64,000 nt of DNA from NCBI GenBank assembly GCA_036510065.1, contig DATCEO010000024.1, positions 39,219 through 103,218 on the forward strand, given 5' to 3'. Position 1 is the first letter of the stretch. Every line of letters begins with the position of its first letter. The DNA comes from DASUBV01 sp036510065. Its GTDB lineage: Bacteria > Actinomycetota > Actinomycetes > Streptosporangiales > Streptosporangiaceae. Below, piece by piece: positions 50,285 through 59,642 of this stretch. Position numbers and translations under genes: made by a program. The notes under the pieces were generated by a model. It searched no databases, was not told the origin of the DNA, and saw only the letters and a list, made by a program, of their open reading frames with translations.

Positions 50285-50603
50285 CATCGAGGCGATTGCG
50301 GAACAGGTCTTCGTCGCGCTGGCCGATCCGAGCCGGCGCGCTATCCTGGCCGCCCTGGCGTCGGGTGGTCCGGCTACGGCCACGGACCTGGCCGGCCGCC
50401 TGCCGATCACGCGGCAGGCCGTCGCCAAGCACCTGGCCCTGCTTGCCGAGGCGGGCCTGGTGACGGGCGAGCCGGGGGAACGGCGGCGGGTGCGCTACCG
50501 GCTCCGCTCCGCCCCGATGCAGGTGGCGCAGCAGTTCCTGGCCGCGCTGGCCCGCGACTGGGACGGCCCGCTCGATGCGTTGCGGGACCACCTCAGTCGG
50601 TGA
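50274..50603 (+). CDS. ArsR-family repressor
   Basis: A 109-residue winged-helix repressor: IAEQVFVALADPSRRAILAA, LPITRQAVAKHLALLAEAGL, RRRVRYRLRSAPMQVAQQFL. It lacks the metal-binding Cys motif of arsenic sensors, as usual for SRPBCC-partnered ArsR proteins. The ATG at 50274 overlaps the SRPBCC gene. Likely binds the palindrome at 49794-49834 and controls its own operon; the inducer is unknown. Confidence 0.87.
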   Translation: MPPDIEAIAEQVFVALADPSRRAILAALASGGPATATDLAGRLPITRQAVAKHLALLAEAGLVTGEPGERRRVRYRLRSAPMQVAQQFLAALARDWDGPLDALRDHLSR

Positions 50604-50674
50604 GCTGGCCATGAGCTCGCAGCTCGCCAATTCTCACGCATACAGGAAACCTAGGAACTGGAAGGTGAATCACC

Positions 50675-51340
50675 ATGCAGACCCCCCCGATCGTTTCGCT
50701 ACCAGAGTGGGAGACCGCGCGCCAGCAACTGCTCGTGAAGGAGAAGGAAGTGACCCGCGCCCGCGACGCGCTGGCCGCCGAGCGTCGGCGGATGCCGTGG
50801 CTGGCCGTGGAGAAGAAGTACGTGTTCGACGGACCCACGGGCCAGGCGAGTCTGCTCGACCTGTTCGAGGGCCGCCGTCAGCTGATCGTCTACCGCGCCT
50901 TCTTCGAGCCCGGCGTGTACGGCTGGCCCGACCATGCCTGCCCCGGCTGCTCCCTGGTAGCCGACCAGGTCGCCCACGTCGCCCACCTGAACGCCCGCGA
51001 CACCACTCTCGCCTTCGCCTCGCGCGCGCCGCAGCCCGACATCGAGCGCGTGAAGGCGCGGATGGGCTGGGAGATCCCGTGGTACACCATGACCGACGGT
51101 TTCGACGCCGATTTCGGCGTGGACGAGTGGCACGGCACGAACGCGTTCATCCGTGACGGCGACAGCGTGTTCCGCACCTACTTCATCAACAACCGCGGCG
51201 ACGAGGCCATGGGGAGTACCTGGAGCTACCTCGACCTGACCGCGCTCGGACGGCAGGAGGAGTGGGAGGACTCGCCCGAGGGCGCCCCCCAGACCCCGCC
51301 GTACGCGTGGTGGAGGTGGCACGACGCCTACGACGGCTGA
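50675..51340 (+). CDS. DUF899 thioredoxin-like protein
   Basis: A 221-residue DUF899 protein: LLVKEKEVTRARDALAAERR, RMPWLAVEKKYVFDGPTGQA, IVYRAFFEPGVYGWPDHACP (with CPGC, residues ~89-92), WEIPWYTMTDGFDADFGVDE and WSYLDLTALGRQEEWEDSPE. The family has a thioredoxin fold; function unestablished. It follows the ArsR gene by 71 bp and is often seen with AHSA1/ArsR clusters, so it may be the regulated output. Confidence 0.85.
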   Translation: MQTPPIVSLPEWETARQQLLVKEKEVTRARDALAAERRRMPWLAVEKKYVFDGPTGQASLLDLFEGRRQLIVYRAFFEPGVYGWPDHACPGCSLVADQVAHVAHLNARDTTLAFASRAPQPDIERVKARMGWEIPWYTMTDGFDADFGVDEWHGTNAFIRDGDSVFRTYFINNRGDEAMGSTWSYLDLTALGRQEEWEDSPEGAPQTPPYAWWRWHDAYDG

Positions 51341-51440
51341 GCGCATGCTCGTCGAGAGCGCCCAGCTTCTTGCGCGCACGGGCCTGGGCGTAGCGCGGAA
51401 GCCGCGGCTGGCCGTCCGCATCACTCGCCACCCCTAATGG

Positions 51441-54251
51441 TCAGGCGAGCGGTCCCGTAAGTCCCGCCGGCCTGAAAGATGTTCCCCCGCGGACGACGCG
51501 GACGAAGTTCCGAATGATCTCGTCACCGTGGATGGTGAGGATTGATTCGGGGTGGAATTGCAGGCCCTCGGCCTGCTGGCCATCCCTCAGTCCCATGGGG
51601 ATTCCGCCGGGACCGCGGGCGGTAATCGTCAGTCCTGGCGGCAAGGACTTCTCTTCCACGATCAGGGAGTGATAGCGCGCCGCGGGGAAGCGCCGCGGCA
51701 GGCCGGAAAGAAGGCCGCTGCCATCGTGGGTGATCAGTGATGCCTGGCCGTGCACGGGCTGGGACGCGGTGATGATCGTGGCGCCGTAGGCGGCGGCGAT
51801 GGCCTGGTGCCCGAGGCATATCCCGAGGAGCGGCGTCGTGGCCGCGCAGGCCCGGACGGTGTCGATGCTGACCCCGGCGTCGGCGGGCGTACCGGGGCCC
51901 GGTGAGATAACGATGCCGCCCGGACGGAAATCAGCGATTTCGCGCGCAGAGATCTCGTCGTTACGGACGACTACGACCTGGCACCCGTGGCTCAGCAGCA
52001 GGTGGGCGAGGTTATAGGTGAACGAGTCGTAGTTGTCGAGCAGGACGATCACCGGGCGGGTGCCCGCCGCGCGGGCGGCTGGCGCGCGGCCCGGCCCGCG
52101 CCCGGGCGCCGGGCGGGCGGCGGGCGAGTACGGACCGGCCGGCCTGCGCGCGAGGGCGGCCTGCAGGCGGCCGGCGATCGGCCCGGCTTTCCAGGCCGCG
52201 GTGGTGCCGACGAGGGACCGGACCGGGACGACGCCCTGGACCGAGTTGGTGACGAACACCTCGGTGGCGTCGAGCAGCCGCTGCCTGCTCAGCGGTGTCT
52301 CCCTGGCGATAACGCCGTCACGCTCCGCGAGCCGCAGCACCGCTGCTCTGGTGACCCCGGGCAGCAGCCTGCCCTCCGCGGGCGGCGTGTGCAGGACGCC
52401 GTCGATCACCGCGAATACGTTGGCCCGGTCGGTCTCCAGGATCTCCCCGGTGCCGTCCTGGATCAGGAGATGCTGGTCCGGGCCGAGACCGCCCGAGCCA
52501 GCCAGGTGGGCCAGCAGGCGTCGGTCCAGCCACTTGTGGGCGCCCAGGCCCCCGGAGATCGTGACCGGGTACAGGCCTACCGTCTCCGGGAAGGGGCCGG
52601 CCGGTAGCACCTCGACCGTGACCTGCAGCGGGCCGCCGACCGGCCGGGCTGTTATCCGGAGCCGGCCGGACGGCTCCCCATCGAGACGGGCGGCCAGGTC
52701 TGCGTGCAGGCTGGGGGGCAGATGCTTGCCGAACAGCTGCCAGGTGCTGTCGTCCAGGCGCGCGAGATGCCTGCGGATGTCGTGGCCGTGCCCGTCGGCG
52801 ACTCGGAACGAGGTGAATGCGCCGCTCGCGGGCCGGGGCCGCAGCGACGGCGGGATGGCTGCGTGGCCGTATGCTGACGCACCGGGTTCTTCGTGGAGGG
52901 TGGCGTTCAGCGCCCGGATCAGCGGGCGCGCTTTCAGCAGGCACTCGCGGTATTCGTCGGCAGCGGAGGAACCGGCGACGATCCCGCCGCCACTGCCCAG
53001 CCACACCCGGTCGCCGCCGAACTCGAAGGTGCGGATCGCGACGTTCAGCTCCAGGCCGGCAACGGCGCTCCGGTAGCCAACCGCCCCGGTGTAGACCTCC
53101 CGGGGTGTCGCCTCGAGCTCGTGGATGATCTCGACGGCCCGGACCTTCGGGGCGCCGGTGACCGACCCCGGAGGGAAGGCCGCGGCAATCAGCTGCCCGT
53201 CACTAGTCCCGGCCGCCAGCGTGCCGCGGACCTCCGAGACCAGATGCCACACGCCGGGGTGGGCTTCAGCGCGCACCAATGCCGGCACCTGCACGCTGCC
53301 CGGCACGCACACTCGGCTGAGATCGTTGCGCATCAGGTCGACGATCATCACGTTCTCCGCCCGGTCCTTGGCGGAGTGCTCCAGCTGCTCACGCTGCCGC
53401 TGCGCGACCTGTTCATCGGCGGGCCGGGACCGGGTGCCTTTGATCGGCCGCGACCACACGCTCATCCCGCTGCGGCGCAGGAACAGCTCCGGTGACAAGC
53501 TCGCGACGGCACCGCCCGGTATCCGCATGAACGCGGCATACGGCGGGTCCAGCCGGGTGACCGCGCGGCAGAATGCGTCGAGCGGATCCCCGGCGAAACG
53601 TGCCTCCAGCCGCAAGCAGATGTTGGCCTGGAAAATGTCGCCGCGGCGGATATAACGGATCGCCTGGCGGACCGCTGACCGGTGCTCCTCCGCGGAGGGG
53701 TTCAGCCGGAAGCTGCCACAGGCATAAGCACGCGGCTGGCCGGCGGCGGTGCCTGGACGACGCGACAGCTCATCGAACCGGCGCTCCAGCGCGTCACCGC
53801 GGCCGGGTGTCCATAGCGCCTCGAATACCCACCTGCCGGTGGCCCGGTCACGACGCAGCACCTGGTCGTAATAGCCGAACCAGTAGGTGGGGAGCTGGCG
53901 GGGCGCACCGGGCGCCAGCGGCACGGGCAGAAACTTCTCAGCCATGCCAAAGCCCAGGTAGCCGATCCAGCCCCCGCCGAAGGCCGCGCCGACCGACGCA
54001 TCCGCTGAGCCTGGAAGCGCCGCCTCTGGCAGCGCCGCCTCCGACAGCGGCGCCTCCAGCACCTCCCCCGCCGGGTCGGGCGCGCAGCGCACTCGCATCG
54101 GGTCGGAGGCCACGATGTCGCTGCCGCCGGCCCAGGTCCCGAGCAGCGCGACCGGGTGCGGGTCAGCCCGCACCAGCCGCAGCACATCCGCCGCGCTCAG
54201 CTCCCAGTCAAGGGGCCGGCACAGCACGCGGAACGGCGTCTGAGGTCTCAT
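51441..54251 (-). CDS. PabB-PabC-PabA fusion: complete p-aminobenzoate synthase
   Basis: A 936-residue protein joining the whole chorismate-to-p-aminobenzoate pathway. Residues ~1-450 are aminodeoxychorismate synthase component I (PIKGTRSR at 270-276 with nucleophile K271, which distinguishes PabB from anthranilate synthase; VDLMRNDLSRVCVPGSV; FPPGSVTGAPKVRAVEIIHE). Residues ~475-695 are the PLP enzyme aminodeoxychorismate lyase (K573 in GAHKWLDRRLL; TNSVQGVVPV). After a Pro/Ala linker (705-730), residues ~733-920 are the glutamine amidotransferase (C812 in LLGICLGHQAI; H900 and E902 in LQFHPES). Order PabB-PabC-PabA is unusual; PabA-PabB and PabB-PabC fusions are better known. It could serve folate or a PABA-derived metabolite; no biosynthetic cluster is adjacent. 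Confidence 0.93.
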   Translation of the reverse strand: MRPQTPFRVLCRPLDWELSAADVLRLVRADPHPVALLGTWAGGSDIVASDPMRVRCAPDPAGEVLEAPLSEAALPEAALPGSADASVGAAFGGGWIGYLGFGMAEKFLPVPLAPGAPRQLPTYWFGYYDQVLRRDRATGRWVFEALWTPGRGDALERRFDELSRRPGTAAGQPRAYACGSFRLNPSAEEHRSAVRQAIRYIRRGDIFQANICLRLEARFAGDPLDAFCRAVTRLDPPYAAFMRIPGGAVASLSPELFLRRSGMSVWSRPIKGTRSRPADEQVAQRQREQLEHSAKDRAENVMIVDLMRNDLSRVCVPGSVQVPALVRAEAHPGVWHLVSEVRGTLAAGTSDGQLIAAAFPPGSVTGAPKVRAVEIIHELEATPREVYTGAVGYRSAVAGLELNVAIRTFEFGGDRVWLGSGGGIVAGSSAADEYRECLLKARPLIRALNATLHEEPGASAYGHAAIPPSLRPRPASGAFTSFRVADGHGHDIRRHLARLDDSTWQLFGKHLPPSLHADLAARLDGEPSGRLRITARPVGGPLQVTVEVLPAGPFPETVGLYPVTISGGLGAHKWLDRRLLAHLAGSGGLGPDQHLLIQDGTGEILETDRANVFAVIDGVLHTPPAEGRLLPGVTRAAVLRLAERDGVIARETPLSRQRLLDATEVFVTNSVQGVVPVRSLVGTTAAWKAGPIAGRLQAALARRPAGPYSPAARPAPGRGPGRAPAARAAGTRPVIVLLDNYDSFTYNLAHLLLSHGCQVVVVRNDEISAREIADFRPGGIVISPGPGTPADAGVSIDTVRACAATTPLLGICLGHQAIAAAYGATIITASQPVHGQASLITHDGSGLLSGLPRRFPAARYHSLIVEEKSLPPGLTITARGPGGIPMGLRDGQQAEGLQFHPESILTIHGDEIIRNFVRVVRGGTSFRPAGLTGPLA

Positions 54252-54605
54252 GCCCCGGTACCGCTCATGCAGCGACTGAGCCGCAGGCCGACGGCGTGGC
54301 TGCCCAGGATGGCGGCTGCTCTGTCACGGGTCGATTCTCGCCGTGGTCCGCATCCCGTGCCACCCGGTATCCGCACGCCTGCCGGCCGGGTCCCGCCAGG
54401 CGTGCAGCGGCAACCAAAAAGGATTTGCAGGCACGGTCACGGTTAGATAGAGGTTACGGATGGATCCCCGCCACCAGAGCTGAGGGACTACGACAGCGAG
54501 AGGAGGGATAAGCCCATGATTCCCATGACCACCGCGCTTGTGTCCTCCCCGGACTCAGGCCGAGCCTGACCCCGGAGCGGACGGGCGCCTTCACCGGAGC
54601 GTGCC
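54252..54605. other. 354-bp gap with a possible 17-codon leader ORF
   Basis: Between the divergent PABA-synthase and acetyltransferase genes. The only coding candidate is 54516-54569: a strong GAGGAGGGATAAGCCC RBS then MIPMTTALVSSPDSGRA and stop, 36 bp before the acetyltransferase start. It could be a regulatory leader peptide or chance. I see no attenuator hairpin or riboswitch core. Confidence 0.3.
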
Positions 54606-55556
54606 TTGACCGTGGAATTGAACGACCTGGCCATGCGTCCGATCACCGGGCGCGAAGAACTCGACCTCTTCTCCCAGCTGCCTTACGTCCTCAACGAGGA
54701 GCTGGCAGACGACCTCGCCAACGGCCGCCGACGGCCGGAATGGATGTGGATCGCCCTGCGAGGTGACCGGCTGCTGGCCAGGGCCGCCTGGTGGAGCCGG
54801 CCAGGAGGTGACACGCCGTTCCTCTTGGACGTTGTCGACATCGACGACAGCATCCCCGATCCAGGCCGCGTCGACGCCGGCGTGCGGCTCCTGCACACCG
54901 CGGTGGCCGCTACCGTCCCGAACGGATCACCTCCGCCCGAGTACAGCCGCTTCGTCCCGCCCGGCTGGCGCGACAGCATCGTCACCAGGCAAGCCGTCCA
55001 GGACCGCATGACGATACTGGAGCGCACCGGCGCCCGGCTGTTCGTCGAGCGGCTTCGCCTGGAATGGCGCCCGGGAACCCCGGTCCCCGGCCCGGCCGGG
55101 CGCCTTGGGTTCCGGCCGGTCCAGGACACCGGGGAACTGCTCACCCTGATGACCTCGGCGCTGCACGGAACGCTGGACGCGCACAGCTGTCACGACCTGA
55201 CCCGGATGACCGCCCGCGAGGCAGCGGTCAGACACTACGAAGGCGAGCTCGCGCGTTACTCCAGCCCGAAGGACTGGTGGCGGATCGCGACCCTGCCCGC
55301 GGGAGAGCCGGTGGGGTTCGTGATCCCGGCCCGCAACGACTACAACCCGATCATTGCCTATCTCGCTGTGCTGCCCGAGCATCGCGGCAACGGCTACATC
55401 CACGACATCCTGGCCGAGGGCACCCGCATCCTCGCTGAGCAAGACTTCCCCCGCATCCGGGCATCCACCGACCTCGGCAACACCCCCATGGCGAACGCGT
55501 TCCAGCGTGCCGGATACGTCAACTTCGAACGCGAAATCAACATGACCTGGAGCTGA
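54606..55556 (+). CDS. GNAT-family N-acetyltransferase (two-domain)
   Basis: A 316-residue protein. Residues 1-150 form a degenerate GNAT-like half (FSQLPYVLNEELADDLANGR; IALRGDRLLARAAWWSRPGG), and residues 160-316 the active half: WWRIATLPAGEPVGFVIPAR, LAVLPEHRGNGYIHDILAEG (acetyl-CoA loop, RGNG) and STDLGNTPMANAFQRAGYVN. TTG at 54606 gives MTVELND; GTG at 54612 is also possible. Substrate unknown. Confidence 0.8.
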   Translation: MTVELNDLAMRPITGREELDLFSQLPYVLNEELADDLANGRRRPEWMWIALRGDRLLARAAWWSRPGGDTPFLLDVVDIDDSIPDPGRVDAGVRLLHTAVAATVPNGSPPPEYSRFVPPGWRDSIVTRQAVQDRMTILERTGARLFVERLRLEWRPGTPVPGPAGRLGFRPVQDTGELLTLMTSALHGTLDAHSCHDLTRMTAREAAVRHYEGELARYSSPKDWWRIATLPAGEPVGFVIPARNDYNPIIAYLAVLPEHRGNGYIHDILAEGTRILAEQDFPRIRASTDLGNTPMANAFQRAGYVNFEREINMTWS

Positions 55557-55870
55557 CTGAGGACGGCGCTGGACACCGCAGAACGGCTGCCCGTGAGAGG
55601 TTGACGCCGTCGGCGCGGCGGCAGTGCTGGCGAAGATGGCGGTCACCGCCGACGGCGTCAGCGGTGGCCGTCTCGTCCTGGCCCGCGCCATCAAGATTCG
55701 CGGCCACTGACTCCCGGGCCGCCCGGCAAGCAATCTCGGCTTTGGCACACGCGGGCCGATCAGCCAGGGACAGCGACCTGCTCAACAAGCGTCGCCGCGC
55801 ACCGAGAGGTCGGGCTGCGCCTGCGCGTCAGACCTGTTGTCAGGTTCCATCGGCGAGTGAGGAGCAGGTC
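55557..55870. other. Intergenic region with a possible short relic
   Basis: No complete gene. A plus-strand frame at 55600-55710 reads GAAAVLAKMAVTADGVSGGR then LVLARAIKIRGH and stops; it looks like the end of a protein but I cannot identify it. Confidence 0.35.
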
Positions 55871-56221
55871 ATGGCGAGCCCAGTGGTTCATTTCGAGATC
55901 AGGTCAGCAGACCCGGACGCGACGCGGTCGTTCTTCGGGAAGCTGTTCGGCTGGACGTTCCCTGACGGGGGGATGCCCGGTTACAGCTATGTGGACACCG
56001 GGGTCGAGGGGGCGATACCCGGCGGCATCGGCCCGCTGCAGGGCGGCGCGCCACTGGTCACGTTTTTCGTCGGGGTTCAGGACGTCGCCGCTACCCTGGA
56101 GGCCGCGGTGGCGCAGGGCGGAAAGATCATCCAGCCGGCCACGTCGGTGCCGGGGGTCACCTTCGGATTGCTGGCCGACCCGAACGGCCAGGTGGTCGGG
56201 CTGGCAGCGGCAGAGAGCTGA
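55871..56221 (+). CDS. VOC-superfamily protein
   Basis: A 116-residue single-domain glyoxalase-like protein: VVHFEIRSADPDATRSFFGK, LFGWTFPDGGMPGYSYVDTG, VTFFVGVQDVAATLEAAVAQ, GGKIIQPATSVPGVTFGLLA and DPNGQVVGL. GAGGAGCAGGTC precedes the ATG. It lies 47 bp upstream of the sigma factor gene and may share a transcript; such VOC proteins often accompany SigG-type sigma factors. Confidence 0.85.
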   Translation: MASPVVHFEIRSADPDATRSFFGKLFGWTFPDGGMPGYSYVDTGVEGAIPGGIGPLQGGAPLVTFFVGVQDVAATLEAAVAQGGKIIQPATSVPGVTFGLLADPNGQVVGLAAAES

Positions 56222-56268
56222 GATGGGGCACGCCCGCGCCAGGCGGGACACGTTGAGCGGGAGTCCGG

Positions 56269-57300
56269 ATGGCTGATTCTGCTGATACGGTCCTGCTCGC
56301 GCGGGCGGTCACCGGAGACGACACAGCATTCGCGGAGCTCGTGCAGCCGTACCAGAGGCCGGTGTTCCGGCACTGCTACCGGATGCTCGGCTCGGGCGCT
56401 GACGCCGAGGACGCCGTGCAGGACGCGCTTGAGCGGGCCTGGCGGAAGCTGGCCACCTACGACGGCTCGGGACCGTTCGGCGCCTGGCTCCAGCGCATCG
56501 CGACCAACGTCTGCCTGGACGGGCTGCGAGCCCGGCGAACCCGGATTGGTCCAGTTGGCTACGGACCGCCTACCGCGCCCGGCACGATGCCCGGGGCGCC
56601 CGACCCGGAGCTGGCCTGGGTGGAGCCGGTCGGTGACGCTGACCTGCGGATACAGGACCCGGAGCATGAGGTGGTCCGCCGCGAGGAGGTCAGCCTGGCC
56701 TTTGTGGCCGCGCTGCAGCTCCTGGCGCCACGCCAGCGCGCCGCGCTACTGCTCCACGACGTGCTGGGATTCACCCACGCTGAGGTGGCCGAGGTGCTGG
56801 AGGCCAGCACCACCGCGGTGAACAGCCTGCTGTCGCGGGCCCGCGACACGGTCCGCGCCAGTGCCGGCCTGCCGCAGCCGGATGTCACCGACCCGCGGGT
56901 CCAGCGGCTCCTGGAGCGATACCTGCGGGCCTGGCAACTCGCGGATATTGACGCGTTCGTCCAGCTCGTCACCGAAGACATCCGCTTCATCATGCCCCCG
57001 CTGACCGCGTGGTTCGATGGCCGGGAGGCGGTGGCGGCCTTCATCGACAGCGCCATCTTCGCGGCCGCCCTCCCGCACGGAGTGCACCTGAAGGCCGGCT
57101 CCTGTAACGGGCAGCCCGCCTTCGCGACCTATGAGCCCGACGGCGAAGGCCGTCTGGTCGTCAGCGGCCTCCAGGTCTTGCAGCTCGGCGAGGTGCGCGG
57201 TCAGCCGCTCATCACGACGCTGGTGTCCTACCGCGACCCCGGCCTCGCGATCCGCTGCGGCCTGCCCTCCACGCCTCCCCGGGACCCGCGCGCTCGCTAG
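56269..57300 (+). CDS. SigG-type ECF sigma factor with SnoaL-like C-terminus
   Basis: A 343-residue ECF sigma factor. Region 2 is VTGDDTAFAELVQPYQRPVF then SGADAEDAVQDALERAWRKL and WLQRIATNVCLDGLRARR; region 4 is QLLAPRQRAALLLHDVLGFT and EVLEASTTAVNSLLSRARDT. Residues 215-335 form a SnoaL/NTF2-like domain (AWQLADIDAFVQLVTEDIRF; MPPLTAWFDGREAVAAFI), which in this group modulates activity in place of an anti-sigma factor. It matches the TIGR02960 (SigG/SigX5) type. It converges with the secreted protein gene, overlapping by 4 bp. Confidence 0.88.
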   Translation: MADSADTVLLARAVTGDDTAFAELVQPYQRPVFRHCYRMLGSGADAEDAVQDALERAWRKLATYDGSGPFGAWLQRIATNVCLDGLRARRTRIGPVGYGPPTAPGTMPGAPDPELAWVEPVGDADLRIQDPEHEVVRREEVSLAFVAALQLLAPRQRAALLLHDVLGFTHAEVAEVLEASTTAVNSLLSRARDTVRASAGLPQPDVTDPRVQRLLERYLRAWQLADIDAFVQLVTEDIRFIMPPLTAWFDGREAVAAFIDSAIFAAALPHGVHLKAGSCNGQPAFATYEPDGEGRLVVSGLQVLQLGEVRGQPLITTLVSYRDPGLAIRCGLPSTPPRDPRAR

Positions 57301-59642
57301 TGCTCCTGCGCGTTGGCCGCGTAATGCGCTGCGACCCGCGCCGGCGAGAGCGCTATCGGATAGACCGCGACGTCGCCGATCGATCCGTAGAAGTAGTAGC
57401 TGTAGGGCTCGGTGGTGCCCTGACTGTTATTACCCCAGGCGTCGAGGTTCCAGCCGTTGAGGTTGTCGCCACCCACACGCCAGTATCCGGCGTAAATCTG
57501 AGGCGGCCCCGTCGCCTGCGTCCCGATCAGGTGGCCGTCGACATACAGCGCCATCGTGCCCGAGGTGGCTGTCGCGGCGAACGTCGCCACCGCATAGTGC
57601 CACTGGCCGTCGTTGTAGACGTTAGGCGACTCGATGGTTTCGCGCTGTGGGGTCGTAACGCCAAACACGAGCTGGCCGTCGTTCATCATGTAGATGTGAC
57701 GGTCGTAGCTCGAGCTCCTGCCGGTCTGGCTGCTGCCGAAGCCCACCAGCTTGCCGCCGCTGACGGTGGTGGTCTTGAACCAGCCCTCGACCGAGAACGA
57801 CGCCGGACCCTGCACCTTTTGCGTGGCGGTGACCAGGCCCGTGCTGCCGTTAAACCAGGTAGAGGTGCCCGTCACGCCCGTGATGGGACCGGGATAGCCC
57901 AGCGTCGTACCAGGCTCGTATTTGCCGGTGAAGCCGTGCGGTGACGAATCGGCGGCGGTGCTCCCGGACGTCTGGTCGAGGCGCCAGAAGAAGGACGGCT
58001 TATCATTCAGCACCGTCGTCACGTAACTGCTCGCCGGGTTCTTCGACTGGATGGTCACGGGCGCGGACGCCGGCGACTGCGCCGACGTATGAGTGCCGTC
58101 GCTGGCCGTTACCGTCCAGGACCACTGCGATCCCGGGGGGAGGCTCGCCTCGCGATAATGCACCACGGGAAGCGCCCATGGGTACGACGTCGCGGTTACC
58201 GTGCCGATCGGGATCGTGCGCCCGACCCGGTAGACCGTGTAGGTGAGCGTTCCGAACTCGGGGCTGCTCACTCCGGTGAAGGTCAGCGAGGCGACGCCGG
58301 CCGAGGTGCTGGTGACCGTGGGCGCGGCCGGAGCACTGGGCGCGGTGGTGCCCGCGCCAGCCGGGAAGATCGCGAAGCCCTGCTGCGGCTGGTCGTTCAC
58401 CGTGGTGAAGTCCCCGCCGAGGAAGAGCTGGCTGCCGTCGGTCGCCATGACGCGCGGGCCGAGCACGGTGGCGTTGGTATTCGGCGTCCAGTGGCTGAGC
58501 ACGCCGTTGTTGAGCGACTGGTCGAGCAGGTGGTAGGTGGGAACAAAGGGGCCGCTCGTGTTCTCGGGATTCTGCGGGAAGCCCTCCTGGGCGTACGCGC
58601 AGTCGTGCGCATGCGAGCCCTTGAACAGGTAGCCGTTGATGACGACCAGCGCCTGCGTCGCGCCGAGGCAGTCGTTCTGCCACAGCAGCTTGTCGGTGCT
58701 GCCCAGGGTGACGGCGAAGTCGCCGTCGAAGCAGCCGCCGCCGGTGCCCTCAGAGCCCAGGTAGGCCGTGCTGCCGCTGATCACGATGGTCTTGACGGCC
58801 GGCGGAGCACACCTGGAGTTGTCAGGGACGATGTTCGCGGTCCACGGCACAGTCGTCGCGCCGGTCGTCGGGTCAACGGCTCCTGCCCCGGGCTGCGACA
58901 CCCCGTTGATGGTCGCGAAGTAGCCGCCGACCAGCACCTGCGAGCCATCGGGGGCCACCGCGACAGAGGTCACCGAGTTGTCCAGGACAGGAGCCCAGGC
59001 CAGGAGGGTGCCCGAGGTGTCCACCGCGCCGGCATACGTGCGTGCCTGCAGCCCCGGGCCAGATCCGGCCGTCCCCAGCTCGTTGAAGCTGCCGCCGAGG
59101 TAGATCGCCGACCCGCTGGAGGACACAGCGATCGAATTGACCTGCCCGTACGCCGACGGTGCCCAGCTGGTCGGGGCACCAGTGGCTGTGCTGAGTGCGG
59201 CCAGGTTGTCCCGGTACAGTCCGTTAACACCGGAGAAAAGGCCGCCCACATAGAGGGTCTTGCCGTCCGGTGACACCGCCAGCGCGTAGACGCTCGCCGA
59301 CGAGGTCCCGGTGATCACCGGGTCAAAGGACGTCATCAGCGCGCCGGTGGCCGCGCTGAACGCCGCGAGGTACGTGCGCGGTGTCTCGCCGGTGCCCGCG
59401 GGATCGCCGGGCGGGCGCACCGAGGTGAACTGGCCGCCGACATACACCACGCCATTCGCCTGCGCGATGGCCCAGACGGTGCTGTTGGTCTGCCACGACG
59501 ACAGAGCCGTCGAGCTGACACCGGGGGCGGGAAGTGCGCTAGCCCTGCTCGTCGCCGCCACCGCGCTCGGGGTCTGGACGCCGGCCGTCGTTGCGGCAGC
59601 CAGCACCAGCGCGATGGACCCCAGCAGGATCCGTGCCTTCAT
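57297..59642 (-). CDS. Large secreted protein: beta-propeller, Fn3 and LamG domains
   Basis: A 781-residue exported protein. Signal peptide: KARILLGSIALVLAAATTAG to about residue 29 (SAVAA). Residues ~50-430 are repeating propeller blades of the DUF5122/delta-60 type (VYVGGQFTSV; LYVGGLFSGV; IYLGGSFNEL; VLVGGYFATI; LFLGGDFTTV). Residues ~435-530 are fibronectin type III (SAPAAPTVTSTSAGVASLTF) and ~555-775 a concanavalin-like LamG domain (FSVEGWFKTTTVSGGKLVGF; GTMALYVDGHLIGTQATGP). Cell-surface or extracellular adhesion/carbohydrate binding is likely. It is not anchored by any visible sorting signal. Confidence 0.82.
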   Translation of the reverse strand: MKARILLGSIALVLAAATTAGVQTPSAVAATSRASALPAPGVSSTALSSWQTNSTVWAIAQANGVVYVGGQFTSVRPPGDPAGTGETPRTYLAAFSAATGALMTSFDPVITGTSSASVYALAVSPDGKTLYVGGLFSGVNGLYRDNLAALSTATGAPTSWAPSAYGQVNSIAVSSSGSAIYLGGSFNELGTAGSGPGLQARTYAGAVDTSGTLLAWAPVLDNSVTSVAVAPDGSQVLVGGYFATINGVSQPGAGAVDPTTGATTVPWTANIVPDNSRCAPPAVKTIVISGSTAYLGSEGTGGGCFDGDFAVTLGSTDKLLWQNDCLGATQALVVINGYLFKGSHAHDCAYAQEGFPQNPENTSGPFVPTYHLLDQSLNNGVLSHWTPNTNATVLGPRVMATDGSQLFLGGDFTTVNDQPQQGFAIFPAGAGTTAPSAPAAPTVTSTSAGVASLTFTGVSSPEFGTLTYTVYRVGRTIPIGTVTATSYPWALPVVHYREASLPPGSQWSWTVTASDGTHTSAQSPASAPVTIQSKNPASSYVTTVLNDKPSFFWRLDQTSGSTAADSSPHGFTGKYEPGTTLGYPGPITGVTGTSTWFNGSTGLVTATQKVQGPASFSVEGWFKTTTVSGGKLVGFGSSQTGRSSSYDRHIYMMNDGQLVFGVTTPQRETIESPNVYNDGQWHYAVATFAATATSGTMALYVDGHLIGTQATGPPQIYAGYWRVGGDNLNGWNLDAWGNNSQGTTEPYSYYFYGSIGDVAVYPIALSPARVAAHYAANAQEH

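Noticed and set aside
58089..59273. A 394-codon plus-strand frame inside the secreted propeller protein
   Set aside because: Antisense shadow: Arg/Gly/Asp-rich with no motifs. The minus strand has a signal peptide and regular propeller repeats.
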